In this document: piece by piece, positions 36,211-46,887 of the stretch
Layout: every line of letters starts with the position of its first letter
How positions within the stretch are numbered: position 1 is the stretch's first letter
From: Nocardia sp. CNY236
Lineage (GTDB): Bacteria; Actinomycetota; Actinomycetes; Mycobacteriales; Mycobacteriaceae
Assembly: GCF_000482385.1 (NCBI RefSeq)
Contig: NZ_AXVD01000014.1
Coordinates: 62,001 to 126,000, forward strand
Length of the DNA: 64,000 nt
Direction of reading: 5' to 3'
Position numbers and translations under genes: made by a program
Notes under the pieces: generated by a model
Databases searched by the model: none
Told to the model about the DNA's origin: nothing
What the model saw: only the letters and a program-made list of their open reading frames with translations

Positions 36211-36374
36211 CGGTACCTCTGCTCGTGTCGGTATTGTCGGCATCGAGTCTGCCATTGATTCCACCGACCGGCGGATACTCGTTCGATTCGGTCGCCGACA
36301 GTCCGGGGCAGCCCCCGGCCGACCGGGCGGCGCGCGGCGAGGCGCACCGACCCGATCGGCGTCGGCGTCGTGGG

Positions 36375-37244
36375 TCAGAAGCTGTGTTCAGGCCCCGGGA
36401 AGACGCCGCGACGCACCTCGTCGGCGTATGCGGTCGCCGCGGCGCGTAACTCGTCGCCTACAGCACCGAAGCGCTTGACGAATTTCGCCGTCTTTCCCGT
36501 GGTGTAGCCGGCCATGTCCTGCCAGACGAGGACTTGGCCGTCGGTATCGGCGCCCGCGCCGATACCGACGGTGGGAATGGTCAGCTTGCGGGTGACCTGT
36601 CCGGCGAGGTCTGCGGGCACCATCTCGATGATCACCGCGAATGCACCCGCCTCCTGCACCGCAATGGCATCGGCGATCAGCTTCTCGGCGCTGTCGCCGC
36701 GACCCTGCACGCGGAAGCCGCCCAAACTGTTCACGCTTTGCGGGGTGAAGCCGATGTGCGCCATCACCGGGATACCCGCAGCGGTGATCAGCGCGATCTG
36801 TTCGGCGACGCGCTCACCGCCCTCCAGCTTCACCGCTTGGGCCCCGCCTTCCTTCATGAACCGCGTCGCGGTGGCCAATGCCTGGTGCGGCGAGGACTCG
36901 TAGCTGCCGAACGGCAGATCACCCACGACCAATGCGTGTGGCGCACCGCGCACGACAGCGCGCACCAAGGGCAGTAGTTCCTCCGCTGTGATGGGCACGG
37001 TGGTGTCGTAGCCGTACACGACATTGGCCGCAGAGTCACCGACCAGCAGCACCGGGATGCCGGCTTGTTCGAACAGTCGGGCCGAGGAATAGTCGTAGGC
37101 GGTCAACATCCCCCAGCGTGTACCCTCGGTCTTCATCTGTTGCAGGTGGTGCACCCGGGTCTTGCGCATGGGCTTCCCAGGTGCGGTCGACGTCGCGGGA
37201 GCAGCGCCATAGGCCGGGATTTCCGAATCGGATTTGGACAACAT
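36375..37244 (-). CDS. panB: 3-methyl-2-oxobutanoate hydroxymethyltransferase
   Basis: PanB makes ketopantoate from 2-oxoisovalerate and methylene-tetrahydrofolate, the first step of pantothenate and CoA synthesis. The 289-aa protein has the family motifs [48 protein letters not shown] and PTVGIGAG. The first ~25 residues are a variable extension. It is divergent from caeA with 179 nt between starts, exactly as panB and the caeA pair are arranged in M. tuberculosis (Rv2225/Rv2224c). Confidence 0.96.
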   Translation of the reverse strand: MLSKSDSEIPAYGAAPATSTAPGKPMRKTRVHHLQQMKTEGTRWGMLTAYDYSSARLFEQAGIPVLLVGDSAANVVYGYDTTVPITAEELLPLVRAVVRGAPHALVVGDLPFGSYESSPHQALATATRFMKEGGAQAVKLEGGERVAEQIALITAAGIPVMAHIGFTPQSVNSLGGFRVQGRGDSAEKLIADAIAVQEAGAFAVIIEMVPADLAGQVTRKLTIPTVGIGAGADTDGQVLVWQDMAGYTTGKTAKFVKRFGAVGDELRAAATAYADEVRRGVFPGPEHSF

Positions 37245-37423
37245 CGTCCCTTTCGTCTATTCGCCTCGAGGCCCGTACGGGTCCCCGGGATTGTCTGACG
37301 AGGTTCAGTCTGCCACCCGGCACCGGACCGGACGAAGAGCAGCTCTGGATGTAATTGGTCACAGCGCGGCGGCCGAATTGTCGGAGTTGGGCGTGATCAT
37401 CGGTGGAATGGCACTATCAGGAC

Positions 37424-38962
37424 ATGTCGATAGTGGGCCGTGGGCGCGGGGCGTTCATGTTGGTGATGCTGATGCTGGTGGTCGCGGCGTGCGCGGACAC
37501 CGGTACCGAAGCTGAGCAGTCGACGCCGCGACCGGCCGGCCTGGGGAAGTTCTACGACCAAACCGTGCAGTGGGGTGATTGTGGCGAGCTGGGCGAGTCG
37601 GCAGAGTTTCTTCCGCCGGTCGTCCAGTGTGCTCGGGTCACGGTGCCGATCGACTATGCGCAGCCGGACGGGCCGACGGCTCGGATCGCACTGTCTCGGC
37701 TCGAAGCGACCGGGCAGCGGATCGGTTCGTTGGTGATCAATCCAGGCGGTCCCGGGGTGTCCGGACTGTTCACGGCGGTGACGGGCCTCGACACGCCGGT
37801 GGCCGAGCGCTTCGACCGCATCGGTTTCGATCCCCGTGGAGTTGGCGCCTCCACCCCCCTGATCAGCTGTTGGACCGCCGAGCAACGCGATGCCGAGCGC
37901 GCCGAGCCGCAGGAAGACAATTCGCCGGAAGGTATTGCGGAGTCCGAGGCGGACATCGGTCGATATGTCGATAGCTGTACCCAGCGTTCGGGCACGGACT
38001 TCCTGGCACATGTCGGTACCCGGGAAGTGGTCCAAGATCTCGACGTGATCCGCGCGGTGTTGGGCGATGACGCGCTCACGTATCTGGGGTACTCCTACGG
38101 CACCAGGATCGGCGCAGCGTATGCGGAGAAGTTTCCGACTCGTGTGCGTGCACTGGTGCTCGACGGTGCCGTCGATCCCCAACAAGACCCCTTGCAGGAG
38201 TCGCTGCGGCAGGCCGCGGGATTCCAAAGTGCCTTCGATGCCTATGCCGCGGACTGCGTCCAGCGGCCGGACTGCCCGCTGGGCACCGATCCTACGCAGG
38301 CAGTGCATCAGTTCCGAGAGTTGTTGGACCCACTGTGGGACACCCCGGCGCCGACCGAGGACCAGCGTGGGCTGACGTACGGTGACGCCACCACCGGCGT
38401 CGGTCAAGCCCTCTACAGCGACGAACTGTGGCCGACGCTCACCGCAGCGCTGTTGCAGTTGCGTGACGGACGTGGTGACACGTTGCTGGCGCTGGCCGAC
38501 CTGTATGTCGGCCGTCGCGATGATGGCAGCTACAGCAACAGAGAAGATGCGTTCAATGCGATTCGCTGTGTGGATGATCCGCGCATCACCGACCGCGCTG
38601 TCGCCGGCCGACAAGATACCGAATTCCGTGCGATCGCGCCGTTCCTGGACGACGGCCGCGGCACCGGCGCAGCGCCACTGGAGTTGTGTGCGTTCTGGCC
38701 CGTACCGAACACCAGTGAACCGCATCGCATCTCGGTGGCCGGGCTACCGAAGACGGTGGTGGTGTCCACCACCGGCGATCCGGCCACGCCATACCAGGCC
38801 GGTGTCGACTTGGCCGACCAATTGGATGCGGCGCTGATCACTCACCAAGGAGATCAGCACACGGTCGTATTCGGGGAAGACGTGGGTTCTGCGTGTGTGG
38901 ACGAGGCGGTCATCGCCTATCTGATCGATCTGACCGAGCCCGCGCCAGGGCTCACCTGCTGA
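37424..38962 (+). CDS. caeA: Exported carboxylesterase/protease of the CaeA (Hip1) family
   Basis: This 512-aa protein is an alpha/beta hydrolase with a TAP-like C-terminal domain. It begins with a signal peptide and lipobox-like VVAAC near residue 24, so it is cell-envelope attached. The catalytic serine is in GYSYGTRIGAAYAEKF, with VINPGGPGVSG as oxyanion loop, and the acid and His near the C-terminus (TTGDPATPYQAG; GDQHTVVFG). Several cysteines could form disulphides. The M. tuberculosis homologue modulates host responses by cleaving the GroEL2 chaperone. A single copy is present, not the pair Rv2223c/Rv2224c. ATG at 37424 is chosen as the signal peptide start. Confidence 0.92.
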   Translation: MSIVGRGRGAFMLVMLMLVVAACADTGTEAEQSTPRPAGLGKFYDQTVQWGDCGELGESAEFLPPVVQCARVTVPIDYAQPDGPTARIALSRLEATGQRIGSLVINPGGPGVSGLFTAVTGLDTPVAERFDRIGFDPRGVGASTPLISCWTAEQRDAERAEPQEDNSPEGIAESEADIGRYVDSCTQRSGTDFLAHVGTREVVQDLDVIRAVLGDDALTYLGYSYGTRIGAAYAEKFPTRVRALVLDGAVDPQQDPLQESLRQAAGFQSAFDAYAADCVQRPDCPLGTDPTQAVHQFRELLDPLWDTPAPTEDQRGLTYGDATTGVGQALYSDELWPTLTAALLQLRDGRGDTLLALADLYVGRRDDGSYSNREDAFNAIRCVDDPRITDRAVAGRQDTEFRAIAPFLDDGRGTGAAPLELCAFWPVPNTSEPHRISVAGLPKTVVVSTTGDPATPYQAGVDLADQLDAALITHQGDQHTVVFGEDVGSACVDEAVIAYLIDLTEPAPGLTC

Positions 38963-39018
38963 CCTCGCCCCACCTACTACGGGGTCGCGAAGTCGGCCGC
39001 GGACGAACCGTGGTCCTC

Positions 39019-39070
39019 GATGTGCCGACTGGACTCGGTTCGGCGATGTGCCGACCGGACTCGGTTCGGC
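39019..39070 (+). repeat. 26-bp tandem repeat upstream of glnA2
   Basis: Two adjacent copies (39019-39044 and 39045-39070) start GATGTGCCGAC and end CTCGGTTCGGC, differing at one base (T/C at position 12). They lie about 90-140 nt before the glnA2 start, in the only sizeable gap between caeA and glnA2. Confidence 0.85.
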
Positions 39071-39122
39071 TGCTCGGGCTCGGTCTCCCGCGATCCGCGG
39101 GGAAATCTGGAGCGTGTATGTA

Positions 39123-39142
39123 ATACAGATTTAACGCTGTAT
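39123..39142. promoter_or_regulatory. Inverted repeat in the glnA2 promoter region
   Basis: ATACAG (39123-39128) and CTGTAT (39137-39142) flank eight AT-rich bases. TATGCT (39140-39145), a possible -10, overlaps the right arm and would give a very short leader before the ATG at 39159. A nitrogen regulator site is conceivable but the sequence does not match GlnR or AmtR motifs that I know. Confidence 0.4.
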
Positions 39143-39158
39143 GCTTACGCTCGCGGGC

Positions 39159-40499
39159 ATGGATCGCCAGAAAGAATTCGTGCTGCGGACGCTCGAAGAG
39201 CGGGACATCCGCTTCGTGCGTCTCTGGTTCACAGACGTATTGGGCTTTCTGAAGTCCGTCGCGATCGCACCCGCCGAGCTCGAGGGAGCATTCGAGGAGG
39301 GCATCGGCTTCGACGGCTCGGCCATCGAAGGCTTCGCCCGGGTCTCGGAGGCCGACGTGGTCGCTCGGCCTGATCCGTCGACATTCCAGGTGCTGCCATG
39401 GGCCACCAGCAAGGGCCACCAACATTCGGCGCGCATGTTCTGCGATATCACCATGCCCGACGGGTCGCCGTCCTGGGCAGATCCGCGCCATGTATTGCGC
39501 CGCCAGCTCAACAAGGTCGGTGACGCGGGCTTCAGCTGCTACGTCCACCCCGAGATCGAGTTCTTTCTGCTGAAGAACGGCACGCCGGAAGGCAGCCCGC
39601 CGGTACCGGCCGACAGCGGAGGCTTCTTCGATCAGGCGGTGCACGATGCCGCGCCGAACTTTCGTCGCCATGCCATCGACGCGTTGGAATCCATGGGCAT
39701 CTCGGTGGAGTTCAGCCACCACGAAGGCGCTCCCGGCCAGCAGGAGATCGACCTGCGCTATGCCGACGCGCTGTCCATGGCCGACAACGTGATGACCTTC
39801 CGCTATCTGATCAAGGAAGTCGCCATCGACGAGGGCGTGCGCGCGACGTTCATGCCCAAGCCGTTCGCGCAGTGGCCCGGCTCGGCGATGCACACCCACA
39901 TGAGCATGTTCGAGGGCGAGACGAACGCTTTCCACGACCCCGACGACCCGATCAACCTGTCGGAGACGGCGCGAGCGTTCATCGCCGGCATCCTGGAGCA
40001 TGCGCACGAGATCAGCGCGGTCACCAATCAGTGGGTGAACTCCTACAAGCGGCTCATCCACGGCGGCGAGGCGCCGACGGCCTCCTCGTGGGGCCGGTCC
40101 AATCGTTCCGCTCTGGTGCGGGTGCCGATGTACACGCCGAACAAGGCGTCCTCGCGACGGGTGGAGATCCGCAGTCCAGACTCGGCGTGCAACCCATATC
40201 TGACTTTCGCCGTGTTGCTCGCGGCGGGTCTGCGGGGTATCGAGAAGGGCTACACGTTGCCCGCGGAGGCGGAGGACGACGTATGGTCGCTGACCGCTGC
40301 CGAGCGGCGCGCGATGGGATTCCGGGAACTTCCCGGCTCGCTCGACGAGGCATTGCAGGCGATGGAACGCTCGGAGTTGGTCGCGGAGACCTTGGGCGAG
40401 CACGTGTTCGACTTCTTCCTGCGCAACAAGCGTCGGGAATGGGCGGCCTACCGCAGCCAGGTCACCCCGCTGGAACTGCAGGAGTATCTGGGGCTGTAG
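39159..40499 (+). CDS. glnA2: Glutamine synthetase family protein GlnA2
   Basis: The start at 39159 gives 446 aa beginning [19 protein letters not shown], the length and N-terminus of mycobacterial GlnA2. Catalytic-site motifs include [45 protein letters not shown] and [14 protein letters not shown]. GlnA2 is a type I GS paralogue whose physiological substrate is not always glutamate. It is followed at once by glnE, whose product adenylylates glutamine synthetase; the main glnA1 is not in the window. Confidence 0.94.
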   Translation: MDRQKEFVLRTLEERDIRFVRLWFTDVLGFLKSVAIAPAELEGAFEEGIGFDGSAIEGFARVSEADVVARPDPSTFQVLPWATSKGHQHSARMFCDITMPDGSPSWADPRHVLRRQLNKVGDAGFSCYVHPEIEFFLLKNGTPEGSPPVPADSGGFFDQAVHDAAPNFRRHAIDALESMGISVEFSHHEGAPGQQEIDLRYADALSMADNVMTFRYLIKEVAIDEGVRATFMPKPFAQWPGSAMHTHMSMFEGETNAFHDPDDPINLSETARAFIAGILEHAHEISAVTNQWVNSYKRLIHGGEAPTASSWGRSNRSALVRVPMYTPNKASSRRVEIRSPDSACNPYLTFAVLLAAGLRGIEKGYTLPAEAEDDVWSLTAAERRAMGFRELPGSLDEALQAMERSELVAETLGEHVFDFFLRNKRREWAAYRSQVTPLELQEYLGL

Positions 40500-40541
40500 C
40501 CGAAGCATGTTCGGCGGCGGGCCTACCCGCCGTCGGCCCTG

Positions 40542-40555
40542 TAGTTTGAGAAACA
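40542..40555 (+). promoter_or_regulatory. Candidate leaderless promoter of glnE (-10 TAGTTT)
   Basis: TAGTTT (40542-40547) ends seven bases before the glnE ATG at 40555 and there is no Shine-Dalgarno. This suggests a leaderless transcript besides read-through from glnA2. Confidence 0.45.
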
Positions 40556-43500
40556 TGGCCCGGTCACCGTCTGCCCGCTCCGCTGTCCCTGGTGTCGGTC
40601 GGCTCGGATTGCTCGAGCCGACCGCTGCCGCGTCCCTTCATGAACTCGGCTGGGACAACGTCGAGAGTATTTCGGTCCTGTGGGCGTTGTCGCGCGCACC
40701 TGATCCAGATCTTGCGCTGAGCACCCTCGTGCGACTACGCGAACAGATCGCAACAGGCTGGGCCGGACTCGATTCGGCAATCCGCGAAGATACCTCGTTG
40801 CGCGGCAAACTATTCGCGCTACTCGGTGCGTCCAGCGCACTGGGCGATCACCTCGTTGCTGTGCCAGCACGCTGGGAAGTTCTGCGCCGCAAGCAGTTAC
40901 CCAGCCGTGAAGAGCTCGTTGCCGATCTACTGGGCGTTGTCGAAGCACGGCCCGAACAGGGCCCGTGTGCAGGGCCGATGCTGTTTCGCGCCGGGAACGC
41001 GAGCCCAGAGGCGCTGGTGCTGTTGCGCAACCGGTACCGCGACCAGGTGATGCTGCTCGCTGCGATGGACCTGGCTGCCACGGTGGAGAACGAGCCGACA
41101 TTGCCATATCAGGTGGTGGGCAGACACCTCACCGACCTGGCCGACGCTGCCTTGACGGCGGCATTGGCCGTCGCGGTAGCGCGTGTCTGCAAGGACGAAC
41201 CGGTGCCGGTGCGACTGAGTGTGGTCGCGATGGGCAAGTGCGGCGCGCGTGAGTTGAACTATGTCAGCGACGTCGACGTGGTGTTCGTCGCCGAGCCCGC
41301 CGATCCCACAGCCACCCGTTTGGCGGCAGAAATGATGAGCGTGGCGAATCTGGCCTTTTTCGAGGTGGACGCGGCGCTACGACCCGAAGGTAAGGCCGGC
41401 GCCCTGGTGCGTACGCTCGATTCGCATCTGGCCTACTACAAGCGGTGGGCGCGCACCTGGGAGTTCCAAGCGCTGCTGAAGAACCGTCCAGCGACCGGCG
41501 ACCTCACTCTCGGCGCGCAGTATCGGGATGCGGTGATGCGCATGGTGTGGTCGGCGTCGGAGCGGCCCGATTTCGTCACCGATGTCCAGTCGATGCGGCG
41601 CAGGGTCGAGGACTTGGTGCCCGCCGATCTGCGCGAACGCGAGCTCAAATTGGGTCAGGGCAGCTTGCGTGACGTCGAATTCGCTGTGCAGCTGTTGCAA
41701 CTGGTGCACGGGCGGGTGGACGAGACCTTGCACGTGACCAGCACGGTCGACGCGCTCACGGCGTTGGCTGCGGGTGGATACGTCGGGCGTGACGATGCGG
41801 CGAATCTCGCCGCATCGTATGAGTTTCTGCGGCTGTTGGAGCATCGGCTGCAACTGCAGCGCATGCGGCGCACGCATACTCTGCCCGCGGCCGACGACGA
41901 AGAGGGCATGCGTTGGCTGGCTCGGGCCGCGCATATCCGCCCCGACGGCCGGCAGGACGTGACGGGTGTGCTGGCCGGCGAGATTCGACGAAACGCCGTG
42001 CGGGTGCGCCGGTTACACGCGAAACTGTTCTACCGGCCGCTGTTGGAGTCGGTTGCCCGCCTGGATTCCGATGCGCTGCGACTGAGCCAGGCCGCAGCCA
42101 TCCGGCAGTTGGCCGCTCTCGGTTACGTCGCGCCGGAACACGCATTCTCCCATCTGAAAGCACTGACCGGTGGAGTGTCGCGCAAGGGCCGAATTCAAGC
42201 CCTGCTGCTGCCGACGCTGCTCGAATGGCTCGGCGACACACCGAATCCGGACGCGGGATTGTTGGCCTACCGCCGGGTGTCGGAGCGGCTCGACGACCAG
42301 ATCTGGTTTCTGCGCGAGTTGCGCGACGAGGGCGCGATCGCACAGCGGCTGATGATCGTGCTCGGCTCGTCGGAGTATTTACCGGACCTGTTGATCAACG
42401 CGCCGGAAACGATTCGGATGTATGCCGATGGGCCGAACGGTCCGCTTCTGCTGGGTCCGCGGCCCGACGAGGTCGCACGCGGCATTCTCACTGCGTCCGC
42501 CCGGTACGAGGACCCCAAACGCGCGGTGATCGCCGCCCGCTCGCTGCGCAGGCACGAACTGGCGCGGGTGGCGTCGGCCGACCTGCTCGGCATGCTCGAC
42601 GTGCCACAGGTGTGCCGGGCCTTGTCCTCGGTGTGGGTGGCGGTGTTGGAGGCTTCGTTGCGCGCGGTGATTCGGGCCAGCGAAGCCGAGCGAGGCGCTG
42701 CGGCGCCGGCGGACATCGCGGTGATCGGAATGGGTCGTCTCGGCGGTATGGAACTCGGCTACGGCTCCGACGCCGATGTGCTGTTCGTCTGTGACCCGCG
42801 GAAAGGCGAGGACGAAGCCAAGGCGGTCAAATGGGCCATCGGAGTAGCCGACCGGGTGCAGCAACTGCTCGGGGCGCCCAGCACCGATCCGCCGTTGCAC
42901 GTCGATGCGGGGTTGCGGCCCGAGGGCCGGCACGGCGCGTTGGTGCGCACGCTGGCCGCCTACGCTGCCTACTACCAACAGTGGGCGCAGCCGTGGGAGG
43001 TGCAGGCATTGCTGCGCGCACACCAGGTGGCCGGAGATCAGGAACTCGGCGTGCGTTTCCTGCATGTGATCGATACGGTGCGCTATCCGGAGGGTGGCGT
43101 CTCGGCCGACGCGGTCCGCGACATTCGGCGGATCAAGGCCCGGGTGGACGCCGAACGGCTACCGCGCGGCGCCGATCCTGCCACGCACACCAAGCTGGGT
43201 CGCGGAGGTCTGGCCGATATCGAGTGGACGGTTCAACTGGTGCAGTTGCGGCACGCGCATCGCATCCGTGGACTGCACAACACCTCCACACTGCAGGCCT
43301 TGGACGTGATCGAGGACAAGGAGTTGTTGGACGCGACCGATGTCGCACTGCTCCGCGATGCGTGGATCACCGCGACCAATGCGCGCAATGCGCTTGTTCT
43401 GGTGCGGGGTAAACCGACCGATCAGCTCCCGGGGCCGGGTCGTCTGCTGTCCGCGGTCGCCCGGGTGGCGGGGTGGCCGAACGACGACGGCAGCGAGTTC

Positions 43501-43566
43501 CTCGACCACTACATGCGTGTCACACGACGAGCAAAAGCAGTGGTGGAAAGGGTCTTCGGCCACTGA
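40555..43566 (+). CDS. glnE: Bifunctional glutamine synthetase adenylyltransferase/deadenylase
   Basis: This 1003-aa protein has two nucleotidyltransferase halves joined by helical linkers. The first active site (about 230-260) shows [13 protein letters not shown], the second (about 735-750) [12 protein letters not shown], and each is followed by the conserved [15 protein letters not shown] or [15 protein letters not shown]. One half attaches AMP to GlnA and the other removes it in response to nitrogen status. The ATG at 40555 is preceded by a -10-like TAGTTT at leaderless distance. The glnA2-glnE order is conserved in actinobacteria. Confidence 0.95.
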   Translation: MARSPSARSAVPGVGRLGLLEPTAAASLHELGWDNVESISVLWALSRAPDPDLALSTLVRLREQIATGWAGLDSAIREDTSLRGKLFALLGASSALGDHLVAVPARWEVLRRKQLPSREELVADLLGVVEARPEQGPCAGPMLFRAGNASPEALVLLRNRYRDQVMLLAAMDLAATVENEPTLPYQVVGRHLTDLADAALTAALAVAVARVCKDEPVPVRLSVVAMGKCGARELNYVSDVDVVFVAEPADPTATRLAAEMMSVANLAFFEVDAALRPEGKAGALVRTLDSHLAYYKRWARTWEFQALLKNRPATGDLTLGAQYRDAVMRMVWSASERPDFVTDVQSMRRRVEDLVPADLRERELKLGQGSLRDVEFAVQLLQLVHGRVDETLHVTSTVDALTALAAGGYVGRDDAANLAASYEFLRLLEHRLQLQRMRRTHTLPAADDEEGMRWLARAAHIRPDGRQDVTGVLAGEIRRNAVRVRRLHAKLFYRPLLESVARLDSDALRLSQAAAIRQLAALGYVAPEHAFSHLKALTGGVSRKGRIQALLLPTLLEWLGDTPNPDAGLLAYRRVSERLDDQIWFLRELRDEGAIAQRLMIVLGSSEYLPDLLINAPETIRMYADGPNGPLLLGPRPDEVARGILTASARYEDPKRAVIAARSLRRHELARVASADLLGMLDVPQVCRALSSVWVAVLEASLRAVIRASEAERGAAAPADIAVIGMGRLGGMELGYGSDADVLFVCDPRKGEDEAKAVKWAIGVADRVQQLLGAPSTDPPLHVDAGLRPEGRHGALVRTLAAYAAYYQQWAQPWEVQALLRAHQVAGDQELGVRFLHVIDTVRYPEGGVSADAVRDIRRIKARVDAERLPRGADPATHTKLGRGGLADIEWTVQLVQLRHAHRIRGLHNTSTLQALDVIEDKELLDATDVALLRDAWITATNARNALVLVRGKPTDQLPGPGRLLSAVARVAGWPNDDGSEFLDHYMRVTRRAKAVVERVFGH

Positions 43567-43684
43567 GATCCGTGGGTGCCGGGGATTGAGGCAAGTCGAT
43601 TCGTATTCGTGCGCGAGGGCACGTATTCGGCTGCGAGCGAGTCGAGCACTGTAGCACGCGGGCGGGTCCCGTAGGCTCGGGCGT

Positions 43685-44626
43685 GTGTATGCACTGGTGA
43701 ACCGAGGTTTGTTCATAGTGGGTTGGTTCGCTGTCGTGCTGGGCGCCATAGGGCTTGTGCTGCATTTCGGGGATTGGCAGCGGCGTGGGTTGGTGCTGCT
43801 CGCCTCGGGGGCGTCGTATCTGATGGTGGGCGCCGTCGTTGGGTCGGTGCTGCTGCTGATCGCACGCGGATGGCGCAGTGGCGCGGTCGCCGCGGTGTTG
43901 GCTGTGGCAGCGCTGTGGACACTGGTGCCGGCGTTCGTGCCGCACGGACACGCGGCGACCGGGCCGCGGCTGACAGTCATGCAATCGAATCTGCTCCTCG
44001 GTGGCGCCGATCCGGCAGCCGTGGTCGGCGCGGTTCGAAGCAACGACGTCGACGTGTTGACCATCAACGAGTTGACCAACCGCGCGGCCGAAAGGCTGGC
44101 GGCTTCCGGCCTGCTCGACGAGTTGCCGTACCGCTACCTCGAGCCGGTCGACGGGAGCGCTGGTGGTACCGGCATCTACAGCCGATACCCATTGCGGGAC
44201 TTCACGAAATTCGATGGCTTCCTGCTGAACAATATGTCGGTGACGATGGAACATCCGGCCGGCGGGCCGATTGCGGTTTTCGCATTTCATCCGGTGCCGC
44301 CATTGGACGTTCGCGCCTGGAGCGCGGAAATGCGTTCGATCCGAGGTCTTTTGGATGCGCATCGTGGCCCAGCCGTCGTGGGCGCCGATTTCAATGCGAC
44401 CCGAGACCACAAGGCGTTCCGCGACTTGCTGGGCGGTGGTTTCGCCGCTGCCGCCGATCACACCGGGACGGGGTTGTTGCCCACCTACCCCACCGACCGG
44501 CCTTGGGGTCCGGTCATCGGGATCGACCATGTTCTGCTGTCCGGTGCCACGGCCGAACGTCTGCACAGCCTCACCATCCCTGGCTCCGATCACCGAGCTG
44601 TCATCGCCGATGTCCGTCTCAACTGA
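43685..44626 (+). CDS. Membrane-anchored endonuclease/exonuclease/phosphatase (EEP)-family protein
   Basis: This 313-aa protein has three hydrophobic segments in the first ~85 residues and a C-terminal EEP domain (about 98-313). Catalytic motifs of this fold are visible: QSNLLLGG, ELTN (Glu), GTGIYSRYP, HPVPP, VGADFNATRDH (Asp/Asn) and GSDHRAV (Asp-His). The catalytic domain probably faces outside. Members cleave nucleic acids, phospholipids or inositol phosphates; the substrate is unknown here. The GTG start follows TAGGCT by seven bases, a leaderless arrangement. Confidence 0.85.
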   Translation: MYALVNRGLFIVGWFAVVLGAIGLVLHFGDWQRRGLVLLASGASYLMVGAVVGSVLLLIARGWRSGAVAAVLAVAALWTLVPAFVPHGHAATGPRLTVMQSNLLLGGADPAAVVGAVRSNDVDVLTINELTNRAAERLAASGLLDELPYRYLEPVDGSAGGTGIYSRYPLRDFTKFDGFLLNNMSVTMEHPAGGPIAVFAFHPVPPLDVRAWSAEMRSIRGLLDAHRGPAVVGADFNATRDHKAFRDLLGGGFAAAADHTGTGLLPTYPTDRPWGPVIGIDHVLLSGATAERLHSLTIPGSDHRAVIADVRLN

Positions 44627-44967
44627 CGGGCTATGGGGTGAGCCCGCAGACGACCTCACGTGTTCTCGAATGCGGCCGGTGGGGTTGTGGCGCATCCTGT
44701 GGTATAGCGGCCTGGCCTTCGTGACAGCGAGTTGCTCGAACACTCCATTCGTGTCGCGGCGCGAATCCGAGCACAGGTGGCCTAGGTTTCGGGCCGTGTG
44801 CTGGTGGTTGTCTGGCGGCCGAGGGTATCGCTCCGAGCTGGTATCTCTTGGCGTATTTTACCGAAAAACTTCGCGCATAACACCGATGTCACATACTGGT
44901 AACGGGTTCTCGGGCCGACCGTGCAAGTATCTCGGCCTAGACGGATACCTTGATAGGAGCGAGTGTT
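44627..44967. other. Intergenic region before the AGCS symporter
   Basis: No convincing gene is seen in these ~340 bases. The part from 44860 to 44910 is AT-rich (TATTTTACCGAAAAAC and CATACTGG), likely the promoter region of the symporter. No strong -35/-10 pair or hairpin can be fixed. Confidence 0.4.
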
Positions 44968-46512
44968 TTGAGTGGTTTCCTCGACACGGTGAAAAACGCC
45001 ATATGGAGCGATGCGCTGATCTACCTGTGTCTGGCTGCTGGAGTGTACTTCTCTGTACGCTCCAGGTTCGTCCAAGTGCGGCAGTTTGGGGAGATGATCC
45101 GACTGATGCTTCGGGGCGAGAAGTCGCCGTCGGGTGTGTCGTCCTTCCAGGCGTTGACTGTTTCATTGTCCGGTAGGGTCGGAACCGGCAATATCGCCGG
45201 CGTCGCCACCGCCATCGCCTTCGGTGGGCCGGGGGCGCTGTTCTGGATGTGGATGGTCGCGTTCCTCGGGGCTTCGACGTCGTTCGTCGAGTCCACGCTC
45301 GGACAGATCTACAAGACGCGTGACCGGCTCACTGGAGAGTACCGCGGCGGGCCCGCGTACTACTTCAGCCGGGCAATGGCGCATACGCGCGCGGCCCCGC
45401 TGTTCCGGATCTATGGATTCTTGTTCGCGGGTGTGACCGTGCTCGCCTGTGGTCTGTTGTTGCCTGGTGTGCAATCCAATACCATGTCCGGCGCCATGAA
45501 CACGGCGTGGAGCGTTTCGAAATGGTGGGTCGCGATCGGCGCAACCATCGTGTTGGCCTTCGTGATCATCGGTGGCATCAAGCGTATCGCGGCTTTCGCC
45601 TCGGTCGCGGTGCCGTTCATGGCTGTCGCCTATATCGCGTTGGCGCTGATCGTCATATTCGTCAATGCAGCGGAACTTCCCGGTGTCTTCAGTCTGATCT
45701 TCTCCAGTGCGTTCGGCACCGACGCGGTCTTCGGCGGGATCATCGGCGCAGCGGTCGCATATGGCGTCATGCGTGGGGTCTACTCCAACGAGGCAGGGCA
45801 GGGGACTGGGCCGCATGCCGCTGCCGCGGCAGAGGTATCGCACCCGGCCAAACAGGGCTTGGTGCAGGCTTTCGCCGTCTATATCGACACCCTGTTCGTC
45901 TGCACCGCGACTGGCTTCCTCATCTTGTCGACCGGTGCCTACCGTGTTTTCGAGGGTAGCGACAAAGACGCGCCGATTCTGGCCGACGGAGGTGCGCTGC
46001 CTTCGGATGTCGAGGTGGGGCCAGCGTTCGCTCAGGTCGGTTTCGATACGTTGTGGAGCGGCGCCGGATCGACCTTTGTCGCAGTTTCGCTCGCCTTCTT
46101 CTGTACAACCACGATCATCGCGTACTACTACATGGCGGAAACCAATTTGCGGTTCCTGCTCGGCAAGTACGCATCGGTTCCAGTGCCGGTCCTGCGCGGT
46201 ACCGTCGGGTCGAACTCGACGCTGCTGTTGCAGGCAGTGCTCTTGGTAGCGGTCGTGGTGGGTGCGGTCGCGACGGCTGAAGATGCCTGGACGCTCGGCG
46301 ACATCGGTGTGGGTTTGATGGCCTGGTTCAATATCGTCGGCATCATCATCTTGCAGCAGCCGGCCTACAAGGCGCTGCGCGACTACGAGCGGCAGAAGAA
46401 GGCGGGTCTGGACCCGGTGTTCGACCCGAAGGTGGTGGGCATCGTCGGGGCCACGTTCTGGGAGACCTACGACCCCAAGAGCGGCAAGGAAAAAGCCGAC
46501 GCCACGGTGTAG
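44968..46512 (+). CDS. Alanine/glycine:cation symporter (AGCS family)
   Basis: This 514-aa integral membrane protein (about 10-11 helices) belongs to the AGCS family of sodium-coupled alanine or glycine transporters. Family signatures are SGRVGTGNIAGVATAIAFGGPGALFWMW near the N-terminus and GVYSNEAGQGTGPHAAAAAE in the middle. The TTG at 44968 is chosen because AGGAG lies 8 nt upstream; the longer TTG at 44950 has no site. The gene is followed by a strong structured hairpin. Together with alanine dehydrogenase it could support alanine use (inference). Confidence 0.9.
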   Translation: MSGFLDTVKNAIWSDALIYLCLAAGVYFSVRSRFVQVRQFGEMIRLMLRGEKSPSGVSSFQALTVSLSGRVGTGNIAGVATAIAFGGPGALFWMWMVAFLGASTSFVESTLGQIYKTRDRLTGEYRGGPAYYFSRAMAHTRAAPLFRIYGFLFAGVTVLACGLLLPGVQSNTMSGAMNTAWSVSKWWVAIGATIVLAFVIIGGIKRIAAFASVAVPFMAVAYIALALIVIFVNAAELPGVFSLIFSSAFGTDAVFGGIIGAAVAYGVMRGVYSNEAGQGTGPHAAAAAEVSHPAKQGLVQAFAVYIDTLFVCTATGFLILSTGAYRVFEGSDKDAPILADGGALPSDVEVGPAFAQVGFDTLWSGAGSTFVAVSLAFFCTTTIIAYYYMAETNLRFLLGKYASVPVPVLRGTVGSNSTLLLQAVLLVAVVVGAVATAEDAWTLGDIGVGLMAWFNIVGIIILQQPAYKALRDYERQKKAGLDPVFDPKVVGIVGATFWETYDPKSGKEKADATV

Positions 46513-46517
46513 CGAAT

Positions 46518-46578
46518 CGATGGCCGCGGTGTGCCCGTGTACGCAGCCGAAAGGCGTGCGCGGGAGCTGCGGCCATCG
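46518..46578 (+). terminator. Long structured hairpin with GAAA tetraloop after the symporter gene
   Basis: CGATGGCCGC (46518-46527) pairs with GCGGCCATCG (46569-46578). Inside, CCCG pairs with CGGG, CGCA with TGCG and GCC with GGC, capped by GAAA, with small internal loops and one bulged G. It starts five bases after the stop. It is a terminator or a processed RNA end; there is no T-run. Confidence 0.7.
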
Positions 46579-46618
46579 GATGCCGGCGCTCGGTGTGCGG
46601 CCGTGGGGTATCCGCACA

Positions 46619-46810
46619 TCAGCTTCTCCCACGCATCGCCGTCAGCTCTGCTCGTAGTCGTTCCGCATCGCGGTCGACGACCTCCGACGAGCCTGCGCGG
46701 CCCTCGCCGAAAAAGATCCAAGAGCGGGACATCAGTACCGCCATGGCTGCCAGAATCGCCACTGGTATCACAACCGCTGCAGCTGTCGGAACGAGGACCT
46801 GAATACTCAT
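46619..46810 (-). CDS. Small single-span membrane protein, 63 aa
   Basis: The product has one strongly hydrophobic helix (about 5-27, LVPTAAAVVIPVAILAAMAVLM) and a short charged tail with DRDAERLRAELTAMRG. This pattern is unlikely by chance in a shadow frame, but the ATG at 46810 has no clear ribosome-binding site. It could be a regulatory peptide of the neighbouring transporters. Moderate confidence. Confidence 0.5.
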   Translation of the reverse strand: MSIQVLVPTAAAVVIPVAILAAMAVLMSRSWIFFGEGRAGSSEVVDRDAERLRAELTAMRGRS

Positions 46811-46887
46811 GGCAGTCAGTTTCGTACAAACAATTTCCGGCCAATAGTGTCGGTAAAGACATTGTCCGCAAATATTCCGCCAGTCGA

